From: Mixophyes australis | Lineage: Eukaryota; Chordata; Amphibia; Anura; Limnodynastidae | Direction of reading: 5' to 3' | Assembly: GCA_036250195.1 (NCBI GenBank) | Contig: JAVHZZ010000002.1 | Span: 65,994,705-66,058,704 of the forward strand | Length of the DNA stretch: 64,000 bases | Part shown: in pieces, positions 10,501 through 20,981 of the stretch | Layout of the letters: every line of letters begins with the position of its first letter | Numbering within the stretch: position 1 is the stretch's first letter | Position numbers and translations under genes: made by a program | Notes under the pieces: model-generated | Told to the model about the DNA's origin: nothing | Databases searched by the model: none | The model's input: only the letters and a program-made list of their open reading frames with translations

Positions 10501-11840
10501 TTCTTTCCAGCTCTATAGCTTCTGAAGTTTCCTTTTCCTACAACCCAGAATGGTCACCCTACCAATTGAACTGACCTCTTCACCCAGCGGCAAGTTCTAA
10601 TAACAATACAAAGTGAGCTCAGAACCAGGTTTCCATCCAGCCTCTCACCCACAATATGCTCCTCCAGCAGCTGCCTTCTTCAGTCATTTGGACTCAGCAC
10701 CCCTATAATCGAATCACCTGTACTGAGACTTCACAATCGCTGGTTCCCAATCACCACTGACTATGGTGTAGTATTTGCACCTACCTAAAGCTGCTCTGCT
10801 TTTGGCCTATAATTTGTGTCACTTTTAAACCAGCTCTCACTTACTTCACCCTTCCTCCTCTACATACAGCTCCCTATCTTCTTTTACTTCCCATCCTACC
10901 TATCCTGGTCCCCTTCCTCTCTTTTCTCTATTATCTAATTTCCTACTTCTTTTTGCCTGGACTCCCTCAGTCCCGCTGGCTATCACATCATCTTAGACCT
11001 TATGCTTAGTGCCTTAACATACTGCCCCGCTACTATGTAACCCTACTTCATCGATTGCTTTTCATATGTTTGTGGCAGGCACTACACTATCTGTGGTTCC
11101 ATATCAATAACCAATGATGATTTTAAAATGTGAAATATAATGTAAATCACTTTCACTGTGCGCTTACTATCCACTTCATCAAGTTTCGTTACCACTGGCC
11201 CTAGAAAGCCTTGATCATTCTTAATTTCTATCAAATAATTCATCTGTAGTCACCCGTCGAACAGATCTGTTACATCACAGTTGGACGTTTTTCATTGCAA
11301 TGGATATAGCATTTCATCTAGAAACAAAGGTCTCTATAACTAAGGGCCACATGAGGCGATAGACATGAAAGAAATTCCTGAATATGAGGACGTAGATTAA
11401 TCTGAAAATGCTGCAAATGACAATACAATGCTAAAGCATGCATCAAACAGATAAAGGAAAGAGGAACAGATTTACTGAAACATGAATTAAATGCAACTGA
11501 GCTATTGTACCAAATCAAAGAAAATGTAGAATGTAATTAGCTGCAAAGTATTGTTAGCAAAATTAAGTATTGGCATACTGTTAAAAATAGTGAATAAAAA
11601 GAACATCAAATGCGAACTTGAAAGTAGATATAACTGGCGGTTCCACTATAAAAAAGGTTCCTGCTGGCTGACTGGTTAGAAGGTTTTACAGTACTACACT
11701 GACAGTACATCTCCAGGGCAAGTGACTCTTATCTCTGTTGGGAATTTAAAAAACATATTTTGCTATATAAATAAAGGCATTAAAGTAAATGGAATACAAA
11801 TGTTAAATGGAGTGAGGAGCGCACAGTATATGCTTATGGA
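7571..11840. other. Long stretch without recognisable genes or repeats
   Basis: I find no supportable coding sequence, RNA gene or element boundary here. Notes: 8460-8720 is moderately GC-rich with a run of short frames; 9420-9520 is AT-rich; 9900-10110 carries overlapping short frames on both strands with CAGCAGTG-rich text; 10850-11000 is pyrimidine-rich. None shows protein-family motifs, splice-bounded exons or terminal repeats. Old unclassifiable repeat debris is likely. Confidence 0.5.
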
Positions 11841-11845
11841 ACGGA

Positions 11846-12874
11846 GGTGTATAAAATCAAGCGCCTAGCCATGCAGTCTTCATTTGCAAACATTTGTGAG
11901 ACAAAATGGATCATTCTGAAGAGCTCAGTGACTTCAAGCGTGGTACTGTGATAGGATGCCACCTTTGCAATAAGACCATTAATGAAATTTCATCCCTGCT
12001 GGATATTCCCACGGTCAACTCTTAGTGATATTATTAGAAAGTGGAAGCGTTTAGCAACAACAGCAACTCAGCCACGAAGCGGAAGACCAGGTAAAATGAC
12101 AGAGCAGAGTCAACGACTGCTAAGGTGTGTAAAAGCTGCCAACGCTCTGCTGATTCCATAGTGGTGTAAAGCACACCGACACTGGACTGTGGAGCAGTGG
12201 AAACATGTTCTGTGGAGTGATAAATCATGCTTCTCTGTTTGGCATTCAGATGGGCGAGTCTGGGATTGGCGAATGCCAGGAGAATGTTATCTGCCTGACT
12301 GCATTATGCCAACTATGAATTTTGGTAGAGGAGGGATAATGGTATGGGACTGTTTTTCAGGGTTTTGGCTAGGTCTCTTATCTCCAGTGTAGGGCAATCT
12401 TAATGCTTCAGAATACCAAGTCATTTTGGACAATGCTATACTTCCAACTGTGGCAACAATTTTGGGAAGACCCCTTTCTATTCCAATATGACTATGCCCC
12501 AGTGCACAGAGCAAGCACTACAAAGACATGGTTTGATGAGTTTGGTGTGGAAGAACTTGACTGGCCCACACACAGCCCTGACCTCAACCCCACCGAACAC
12601 CCTTGGGATGAACTGGAACGGATATTGCGAGCAAAGGCCTTCTCGTCCAACATCAGTGCCTGACCTCATAAATGCTCTACAGAATGAATGGGCACAAATA
12701 TTCACAGAAAAACTCCAACATCTTGTGGAAAGCCTTCCAAGAAGAGTGGAAGCTGTTTTCACTGCAAAAGGGTGATCAACTCCATATTAAAGTATATGTA
12801 TTTCAATACAATGTCATTACAGTCCCTGTTGGTGTAATGGTCAAGCGTCTGAATACTTTTGTCCATGTAGAGTA
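11846..12874 (+). mobile_element. Tc1/mariner element 2, internally deleted
   Basis: Same family as the Tc1 at 1799-2940. It begins inside the element (GAGGTGTATAAAATCAAGC), so the left terminal repeat is lost, but the right end CTTTTGTCCATGTAGAGTA is present at 12858-12874. The transposase start MDHSEELSDFKRGTVIG is at 11907. About 170 bases between CGCTCTGCTGATTCCATAG and TGGTGTAAAGCACACC are deleted relative to copy 1. The first catalytic segment WSDKSCFSVWHSD at 12214, the second YDYAPVHRAS near 12490 and the NPTEHPWDELER end at 12590 are better preserved than in copy 1. Confidence 0.88.
11907..12760 (+). pseudogene. Tc1 transposase pseudogene, copy 2
   Basis: The three catalytic positions expected of a Tc1 DD34E enzyme can each be found (D in WSDKSC, D in YDYAP, E in NPTEHPWDE) but lie in different frames because of indels near 12025, 12395 and 12640. 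The segment joining the DNA-binding and catalytic halves is deleted. It cannot encode an active enzyme. Confidence 0.82.
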
Positions 12875-13449
12875 TTATAAATAAACACACTTAGATGCAT
12901 GTGTGTTAAGTATTTTTAAGTACACTATATATGCTAGTTTGGGCATACTCAGTCCCCCAGCTAACTTGTTTTTTGGGAACAGTTTCTGCAGCAAAAATTT
13001 GTGTATAAAAATTTCCCAATTTTCCCATAAGAACTTTGGGGATGTGAAAGATGGAAGTTTCCTCTACACATCTCATTACAAACTTTGATAATGACTTTAG
13101 GGTCTATTGGGGTGTATTTACCAAGACTTTCGGGGGTAGCTGAGCAATGGTTGCCTCTCTAGAAAACAGCTATAAGATGAGACTTACCGATTGCCAGGCC
13201 ATAGCAAGCAATCAGACTTGATTGATTACTACAATATGTTTGATTCAGCTGGTTGATTACTATGGGCAACATCATCTTTTTCCTTTGCAATACTATATAT
13301 GTATAGAGAGAGAGAGAACATCTCCCATTCTATTCATAAGTAGGATTTATTTTCACTTAATTAACAATGCTCTAGAGTTAAATAACTAGCATGGGTTAAG
13401 AGCTGCAAAACTATATGTTATATTATGAACAGTTGTAATGGGGCAGATA
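12875..13449. other. No gene; possible short palindromic repeat at 13110-13270
   Basis: Bases 13110-13270 contain GGTGTATTTACCAAGACTTT and GGTTGATTACTATGGGCAAC, which resemble decayed MITE ends. A short GAGAGAGAGAGA run is at 13306-13318. Nothing else is recognised. Confidence 0.4.
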
Positions 13450-14751
13450 CCGTATTTGCCGGCGTATAAGACGACTTTTTTGCCCTAAAAAACATGCCTG
13501 CTAGTTGGGGGGTCGTCTTATACGCTGGGTGCACCTTACACTAATCTATTGGCAGAAAAAATGCTGGGCGCTCATTGACTTCTATCCTAATGTATTTGAG
13601 TAAATAATGTGGTCTATCACCAATAGTGGAGATATATTGATCGGCAGTGACCAGTATACGGATTAATAAAAATTTATTACAACGAATCAAACATTATAAA
13701 AACCATAAAGAGTAACAGACTCTTGAGAAAACGCGTTGGGGTACGCACATTTTACTCCACAACCAACCAACAAGACTGACGAGAACTTTGAACCTACATG
13801 CTGGATGCACGTCACTTCTAGTCAGCTGTCAGCTCCACACAGACGCCGGCAGACTCACCCCTGACGGCCGCGAGGCTGCATCAATCCGGAGGACTAACGG
13901 CAAGTATCAACAACTTTATTATTACCTCGTGGTTACTTCCTCACTTACCGGATTCTGTATATATTATTGACTGACCAACAATGACGGGCTCCGTCTTCCA
14001 TTAAACACTGCGGTATAATATCCTCTGCAAACACATGCAAATTTGGAACACATGATCTCCCTGACAAGCACAAGTCACTGTGCATATGTACCTTTTGGCT
14101 GGAGATTCAAATCCTCTCTTTAGGAGATCCCTGCCATTTTTTATAATAATTCTCTGTTGTTGAACATAAGATTGTTACCAAAACAGATATACTGATGTAT
14201 TTTTGTATGTCATTTTTATGTTATTATGTTATTAATCCCTTTTTAAGATAGACCTAGGTCTGTTACTCTTTATGGTTTTTATAATGTTTGATTCGTTGTA
14301 ATACATTTTTATTAATCCGTATACTGGTCACTGCCTATCAATATATCTCCACTATTGGTGATAGACCACATTATTTACTCAAATACATTAGGATAGAAGT
14401 CAATGAGCGCCCAGCATTTTTTCTGTCTGTTTTTGTAAGAAGGGAGTTTATTTATGCATTTACTGTGATATTTTAGAACACCTTGTCACCATCTGGTCCA
14501 TCAGCGGTTGTTGAGCCAGATCTTTCCAACAATTAAGATCAATCAGAGTACTACCCACACTAACATATATATGTCAGGATAACACGTATATCCTTCAGTG
14601 CAATTTTATATTTTAATTTTTTATCTGTTCCCCCCTGGTCTGTTCCAGGGGGTAGTCTTATACTGCGAGTATATATCAAACTCTATATTTTGAGTAAAAA
14701 TGTTGGGGGTCGTCTTATACGCCCAGTCGTCTTATACGCCGGCAAATACGG
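13450..14751. mobile_element. TA-flanked element with CCGTATTTGCCGGCGTATAAG ends
   Basis: The left end is CCGTATTTGCCGGCGTATAA (13450) and the right end is the inverted match TTATACGCCGGCAAATACGG ending at 14751. Both ends are followed by further copies of GTCGTCTTATACGC. TA flanks both sides (13448-13449 and 14752-14753), consistent with a TA target duplication. No transposase is encoded. The interior is occupied by a second inverted-repeat structure (13553-14425), so this is probably a non-autonomous element carrying a nested insert. Similar ends are common in vertebrate DNA transposons, but I cannot place the superfamily. Confidence 0.8.
13553..14425. repeat. Nested foldback with ~160-base inverted arms
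   Basis: The left arm runs 13553-13712 from CAGAAAAAATGCTGGGCGCT to AAGAGTAACAGAC. The right arm runs 14258-14425 as its reverse complement with few differences. The 545-base core contains TTGAGAAAACGCGTTGGGG at 13713-13731, resembling the GAAACGCGT signature of Penelope-like element terminal regions, and AT-rich text. No open frame of note. It could be a Penelope-derived non-autonomous element. Confidence 0.7.
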
Positions 14752-14753
14752 TA

Positions 14754-16980
14754 ATTGGCCCCACAAAAGTAGTATAAGGAATGATTCTACAGGCCCGGTG
14801 GTATGGTCGAGAGGCGGAGGTCCCCCCAGTAGTGTTAGAATAAAATAAGGAACACAGGACTAAAACTGCATAAACTCGTGGTTTTATTCTCTTTTCTTGT
14901 GGCACAAAGCTTTACCACAGCAGCAGATGAGTAGCGGAGGTGTAGAGAAGTAATAGCACAATACCATCAACATGCAATGTTATTCAACATATCACAAAAT
15001 AAATCACATTTTAGGAATCTTGGTTCAACAATATGCAAACATAAATCAACACAATACTTTTAGTGCTATTATACTTATCAGAGAAAAATCAGCAGATATG
15101 CAAAAAAGATTAATCCAGTTTGTTCAGGTTAAATGCTTTCTAGTTCACTTTATGATAAACAGAAGCCAATGGGGTAAATTATAATCCACAGGTTTAAGCG
15201 AAGTTTCAGCTGACACATGAATCTTATTTACTTATAAAAGTTGAAATCAGTAGCCCACTTAGCAATCTGTCTAATGGAATAAGCAACTCTCTCCCAGCAA
15301 CTGTAGGGTTAAACTTGCAAATCTCTCATCAGTATCCATATTAGGCATTTTCAGTCAGCTTGTAGATAACTTTATATACAGCAGATTTGGCTGGAACAAA
15401 CTCTTCCTTTAGCCAATGCTATAACATCTCTCAATAGCAATATTACAGTCCCGGTCACACGTTTTAATAAGACAGCTTGATGTCTCACTTAAATAACTTG
15501 AACATAGCAAAGCAAAATAAACTTATCTGTCTTCATATGAGTCCTGCTGACATCTCATGGGCAGTGGCAAGTTAGGTCTTTTTCTATACTGCAAAGGTGC
15601 TTCTTTCTGGGCTGGCTGCAAACATCCCTCAGGACAAGAGTTAGTTCAGCCAGCAGCCACACACATCACTGCTCTCTCTAGCCAGTCCATTTTTGGCTCC
15701 TCCCCTTCTCTCCAAGAATCTCTCTGAAGCCTTCTAGTACATTTGTGGGCTCTAGAGAGCAGCCTGGCTGTAGTTTGCAGTCTGTCCACCCAAAAATGGC
15801 CGACACAATTTGCATTTAACTTCCCAAAGGCACTCTGGGGAACTATAGTTTTCTGAATGAGTGTATACAGTAATATACCTGTGATTTGTAGGGTATTACA
15901 CAGACACTGTCTCCATTTATCAGGAATAATTGTATATGGGGTAAAAGACCCCCTACTGTGACATACAAGAATATCAGAAATCACTGACAAGTTTTACAAC
16001 TATGCAAAAACCTTAAAATGCAGTGTACCAACTTCACAAGCCATTCCCAGAAGTAGAAATGTATTGTCTACCTATAAGTTAAAAATAAATAATAGTGTCA
16101 GTGGTATCTGCAGATAAAATGTGGCCAGAAGTAAAGTAAATGCTTTGCAGAATATTGCATCTGATCTTCCCTCATAAGATCAAAAACAATTGCTCAAAAT
16201 AGACATGTAGAGGCTTAATGTTTTTCTGCTTCCTGCATTATTGTATAGCTACAAGATCCTCTACACCTACATTCAAATTACCTCATTCTGATCCATAACC
16301 CAAACACTATTCCAGTCCTGATCCCTAAACCTTGACTAGTCCCATCCCTAACTCTACCCCTAATCCACAACACAAATGTAACCATAAATACAAAACACTA
16401 AGTTGGGTAGGGGTAGAACAGTTCATCTCCGGCCTTCATGCAACATCTGGATAGGAGCCCGGCTATTCTGTTCTCGTCTCATGGTCCCCCTCTCTGCTCT
16501 CTATAGAGCAGAAAAGAGGCCACTACTGAGGATTTGAGTCCAGCTCATGTGCCCAGCACGTATGCATCGCTCAGAAGAGGGAGGGAGAAGGGACCTCGGA
16601 GGTAGGGGCAGCCTAGCATTGCCAAGCCCCCCTTATCTCTGGGCCCCGCAGCTGCCACACCCCCTACACCCACTATAAATCTGCCCCTGAGCCTAGGATA
16701 TATCAAGAAGGCCTTGATTCAGTTCATCCAAACATAGAAATAAGTGTGAGGAAGAAAGTGATGAAAGATAATTCAACAGGTAAGTAAAGCACTGGAATTT
16801 AAAGCCATTAGTCCTCCCTCAAAGGTTACAATTTGTCAGCAGAACAGTTGCTCTTGGCTGGTGTGCACATGATTTCATATATTGTACATAATAATTCACC
16901 TTATGATTAAATAGCAGGACAAGGCTGGCAACCCTTGAACATATTTTTACAAAACATTTTACAAGAATGTTCTATATTAC
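14754..16980. other. No gene; possible minus-strand retroelement debris
   Basis: On the minus strand GAGAATAAAACCACGAGTTT at about 14875-14895 could be a polyadenylation region, and 15600-15990 is GC-richer, with a 114-codon frame lacking recognisable motifs. Bases 16420-16690 are GC-rich and purine-rich in part. No terminal repeats or protein-family motifs were found, so no element is called. Confidence 0.35.
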
Positions 16981-17532
16981 ACTATATAATATGAAATATA
17001 ATATATGTCATTATCAGCAATATAAGAGAACAAGGAGCTTAGAAATTTAAAATATGACATCGGGACTGTCCTGACAAAATCGTAATGGTTGGTAGGTATG
17101 CTACGGGCTGCACTAGTTACTGATAAAGTAGGGGGACTTAGAGTGTAGGGTCACCCTGCAGAAAGTGACTACCAGCCCCATGATATGTCAGGCTGGGCTG
17201 GTCACACTATCACTAAGAGACCTGCAGCAAAGGAGCAAAAATCCCAGGGTAAATCGAAACCTTAAAAAATGTGCTCCCCCCAGGGTAAACCAGCCCCATG
17301 CTGAAGGCTCTTACTGGCATCTGTAAGAGTACAACATTTGCTCTATGTAACACCGTCTAGGCCAGTGGTTCCCAAACTTTTGCAGTTCGCAGCACCCTTA
17401 GAGTCTCCATAATTTTTTCAAGGCACCTCTCCAAAATAATTACTGAGCAGTCCTGTTTTAGAAGTAGTTGGGTTAAAAAATTGTAATAAGTATTAAGGTC
17501 AGGACAGAAATACTTATTTAGTTGTATGCAAA

Positions 17533-17900
17533 ATGCCCCCTCTGCATCCAGACACTCTGCCCCCAGACACACTGCCCCCTCTGCATCCAGACACTCTGCC
17601 CCCTCTGCATCCAGACACTCTGCCCCCTCTGCATCCAGACACTCTGCCCTCTCTGCATCCAGACACACTGCCCCCTCTGCATCCAGACACACTGGCCCCT
17701 CTGCATCCAGACACACTGCCTCCTCTGCATCCAGTCCCTCTGCCCTCTCTCACGCTGCCCCTTCTGCCCTCTCTCACGCTGCCCCTTCTGCCCTCTCTCA
17801 CGCTGCCCCCTCTGCCCTCTCTCACGCTGTCCCCTCTGCCATCTCTCATGCTGTCCCATCTGCCCTCTCACGCTGCCCCCTCTCACGCTGCCCCCTCTCA
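17533..17900. repeat. Two adjoining 24-base minisatellites
   Basis: From 17533 to about 17740, units of the form CCCCCTCTGCATCCAGACAC recur at a 24-base period, about eight times. From about 17745 to 17900, units built on TGCCCTCTCTCACGC recur, also mostly at 24 bases. Because 24 is divisible by three, every frame on both strands stays open; the 237-, 211- and 171-codon plus frames and the 119-127-codon minus frames here are by-products, not genes. Confidence 0.9.
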
Positions 17901-18040
17901 CGCTGTCCCGCTCCTCTGCCCTCTCTCACGCTGTCCTCCTCCTCTGTCACACTGCCCCTCTCTGCTGCCATATTTTACGCTGTCCTCCTCCTCTGCCCTC
18001 TGTCACACTCCCTCTCACTCTGCCCCCTCTGCCGCGCGCC

Positions 18041-18191
18041 AGCCATAGAAAAAACAAACAACACAAAAACTTACCAATCTGCGCGGCGCCGGGAGTCACT
18101 GATATTGACAAGCTGCGTGAGAGAGGAGGATGCTGGGTCCCGGGGCTGGGTGGATTGGTAAGTTTTTGTGTTGTTTGTTTTTTCTACGGCT
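18041..18191. repeat. 39-nt inverted pair inside the hAT MITE
   Basis: The left arm AGCCATAGAAAAAACAAACA (18041 onward, to 18079) is mirrored by the right arm 18153-18191, ending TTTGTTTTTTCTACGGCT, with one or two mismatches and a 73-base loop. A single arm of the same sequence is present in the sister copy at about 23031-23061. Confidence 0.8.
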
Positions 18192-18250
18192 GGACAGGGG
18201 TGCCGCAGCGCACACTTTGGGAACCTCTGTTCTAGGCAAAACACATTTAT

Positions 18251-19105
18251 TTCAATAGGACTGCATGTTAAATAAGAAAACATTAGGAAAAAATGAAGCA
18301 GAAAAAGAACTTGTGTAACACAAAGAATAAACAATTGTCACACGAGTTTTTCACACAGCGGGAAAACTACTATTAAAAACTAGTTCCGTTTTTCGGAGCA
18401 GTTTTGCTGTTGACCGGAAAACCTGTGCCTCAACCTCTGTCCAGGCAGAGAAGTTTCAACACTTGTCTGACAGAGAAACAGAAAATTCTATTTATCTATT
18501 TATTTAAGGGCCGATTTTGACTTTCAGGCTAAATGTGTCTAGTAGCAATTAAAAGGCTGTTCGAAAGTAATCCACTCACGTCATAGCATGACAGTGATTT
18601 GAATATAACATATCAGATACTCAATTAATAAAACAAAAACCTTTGCAGCGTCTTTTAGGAAAATCATTTGTGGTTTACCCTTATGCAGACCCGTAACTTA
18701 AACCACAGATGATTTTCCTAAAAGACACTGCAGATGTTTTTGTTTTATTAATTGAGTGTCTGATATTTTACATTCAAATCACTGTCATGCTATGACGTGA
18801 GTGGTTTACTTTTGAACGGCCTTTTAATTGCTGCTAGACACATTTAGCCTGAAAGTGAAAATCGGCCCTTACCAAAAAAATAGAATTTTCTGTTTCTCTG
18901 TCAGACAAGTGTTGAAACCTCTCTGCCTGGACAGAGGTTGAGGCACAGGTTTTCGGTCAACAGCAAAACTGCTCTGAAATATTGAACTAGTTTTTATAGC
19001 AGTTTTCCTGCTGTGTGAAAAACTTGTGTGACATCTGTTTATTGCTTGTGTTTTCTGCTTCATTTTTTCCTAATGTTCTCTTATTAAACATGCAGTCCTA
19101 TTGAA
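18251..19105. repeat. Near-perfect palindrome of ~855 bases
   Basis: The left arm starts TTCAATAGGACTGCATGTTA at 18251 and ends GTGGTTTA at 18677. After a 21-base loop (18678-18698) the right arm runs TAAACCAC at 18699 to TGCAGTCCTATTGAA at 19105. The arms match throughout with scattered substitutions and small indels. Matching internal landmarks are CAGTGATTTGAATATAACAT against its complement and GACAGAGAAACAGAAAATTC against its complement. No coding frame. This is a foldback element or an inverted duplication; it starts about 20 bases after the hAT MITE ends. Confidence 0.9.
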
Positions 19106-19107
19106 AA

Positions 19108-19208
19108 GGGAAACTTCCCTTTACAAGGCAGCGCCGCTTTAAATTTAAGCTGTCATCTCGCGGATTTCCGGCGACTTGTACAACCCGCACTATGATACAT
19201 TTACCCCC
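19108..19208. repeat. Right-end fragment of GGGGGTAAATGTA family
   Basis: The segment ending CTATGATACATTTACCCCC at 19208 is the inverted form of the left end of the next element (GGGGGTAAATGTATCAAGG at 19382). It looks like the right end of another copy of that family. Its left end was not located; it may have been displaced by the palindrome at 18251-19105. Confidence 0.5.
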
Positions 19209-19381
19209 AGATGTTTGTTCAATTTTACAAATATCTAGCGTAAAGCGAACCGTGGGGAGAGTGGAAGCTGAGCCTGGCCTGAGACTCCAGGAAAGCCAAG
19301 GCAAAAATATTCTTTCTTTTTTTTTAACAAACAAAGATACCATGCTGGTGACCATCATCTCCAGCGTTTATCTTTACACCA

Positions 19382-20981
19382 GGGGGTAAATGTATCAAGG
19401 TCCGATTTTTTCAGCGTGTTAAAATCTCGGCAATTCCTGGGTGATAACCCGCGATTTTAGTCCAAAATTTCTCAAATGTATTAAGCTGCAATTTTTACCC
19501 TGATCTTCAAAATCGCTGGTCATCTCTGGTGCTTTGCTGCGATGTAAAACACTGTGTTGTAACAGCGAGATTACTAAACCCAGCATTGTTACACTGTTCT
19601 GCGTTACTGCCGGAGGTCCGGTAGCTGTCAAAACTGTAAAAAATAGATAAAAGTTAAAAAGAAAAAAAGTGTGGGGTTCCTCCTCTATTCACTATTAACC
19701 CTAGTGCTGCCAGACTACTGCTGGTTCCGTGAAAATCAGGGAAAAAATTTGCTTGGAGCCTCCCCATTTTTCACTGAACAGAATACATTGCAAGCAGGGA
19801 CTTTTGAATACAAATAATTTTTGGACTTTTCAAGGCGGACTTTGGGAATTATTTCGTACTTTTTCAAGTTTTTCAAATTTGTTTTACAGCCATTTTCAGA
19901 TTAAAAGCTGCTGACAACAGATGAAAACATCAGTGGTGAGTATATGGGCATTTATTATTTTTAATAAAATATGTGGTATAAATGACGGTCTTTACTGTCT
20001 TTATTGTGGGTTTATTATTTTTATTAAATGTTGTGGTTTTAAAGAGGGTGTAGTGGTTTATGTAACATTTTCTTTTATGGAACTATAGGTCCCAGCCAGT
20101 CGTGGGTGTCAGGGTATGTTGGCACTTGTGGTTCTCCAAATGCCAACATGCCCTGGCTGCCATGGGTATGCTGGTGCTTGTAGTTATACAAGTATCAGCA
20201 TGCCCACACTGTTTATGGCACTCTGGACGGCTGGGACATGTAGCTCCACAAAACAAAAATGGCGTCCGTTTCTTTTTTTACACTTTTATAGTCGTTTATT
20301 ACCCTACACCCACCGCCCAGAGGTGTAGGAAGAGCCCTAGTGCTTTCAGCACTGAGATGGTTGTCCTTAGAGGGGAGGCCCACCTGTTTTTTTGGCGGAA
20401 GCCACTCCCTAGGGAATTCAGCCCAGAGCTGAACAGCCTGGTTTTGGTTTGTCATTATGGCAGGGGGACCCCTGCCGCATGTTCCCTGCTATAGTGCCAC
20501 CAACCCCGGCTGGTTTGCTAAGTGCTGGTTCAGTGAAAATCGGGGGGACGCCACTCAAATTCTTTCCCCGATTTTCACAGAACCAGCAGTGAATAGAGGG
20601 GGGACCACACACTTTTTTTTGTAACTTTTATCTATTTTTTACAGTTTTGACAGCAACTGGACCTCCAGCTGTATAGCAGGACAGTGTAACAGGGATGTGT
20701 TTACAGAACACGCAGCTAGAATGCAGCGTGTTGTATCTGGTGTGTTTGACAACAAACTCTCCTGAGTTTGCTTAATCGCAGCTTCATACATTTGAGACTT
20801 GTATAGCTAGAGTGGCAAACAGTCGGGGGTTTGATTTCTATCAATTTTGGAAATAGCGCTTTTGACAGAAACACATCTCTGGCAATTTTGCATGAAATCG
20901 CAGCTTCATACATCTGCGAGTTTCAACTCTCCTGACAAAATCGCTGATTTTGCAAAATCGCACCTCGCTACATTTACCCCC
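19382..20981. mobile_element. 1.6 kb non-autonomous element with GGGGGTAAATGTA ends
   Basis: The left end is GGGGGTAAATGTATCAAGGT and the right end is the inverted TCGCTACATTTACCCCC at 20981. Further inside, the two flanks are inverted copies of each other over several hundred bases: TCTCAAATGTATTAAGCTGC with CAGCTTCATACATTTGAGAC, TAGATAAAAGTTAAAAAG with ACTTTTATCTATTTTTTAC, and GTGAAAATC/GATTTTCAC pairs next to CTGCTGGTTC. The core at 20100-20210 has two hairpins. No transposase is visible and no target duplication is certain. Confidence 0.75.
20112..20206. repeat. Tandem pair of hairpins with GGGTATGYTGG arms
   Basis: Hairpin 1 is GGGTATGTTGGCA (20112) with TGCCAACATGCCC; hairpin 2 is GGGTATGCTGGTGCTTGTAG (20164) with CAAGTATCAGCATGCCC. 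The minus-strand reading ACTACAAGCACCAGCATACC resembles the ZNF143/THAP11 motif (consensus near ACTACAAYTCCCAGCATGC). The hairpins are seen; the factor binding is inference only. Confidence 0.6.

Larger units (their letters stand above)
17363..18229. mobile_element. hAT MITE with internal minisatellites (CAGTGGTTCCCAAAC family)
   Basis: Ends are CAGTGGTTCCCAAACTTTTG at the left and the inverted CACTTTGGGAACCTCTG at the right. Flanks are GTCTAGGC (17355-17362) and TTCTAGGC (18230-18237), an 8-base target duplication with one change, as expected for the hAT superfamily. The interior carries two 24-base minisatellites and a 39-nt inverted pair. The same family occurs at 22957-23448 (opposite orientation) and 41801-41982. 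No transposase is encoded. Confidence 0.9.

Noticed and set aside
15646..15990. 114-codon minus-strand ORF
   Set aside because: No recognisable motif, no homologue within the window, and the surrounding sequence looks like repeat debris.
17522..18235. 237-codon plus-strand ORF rich in Cys, Pro and Leu, plus overlapping long frames
   Set aside because: All frames on both strands are open because the 24-base minisatellite unit is a multiple of three. It starts and ends inside a hAT MITE and shows no protein motif.
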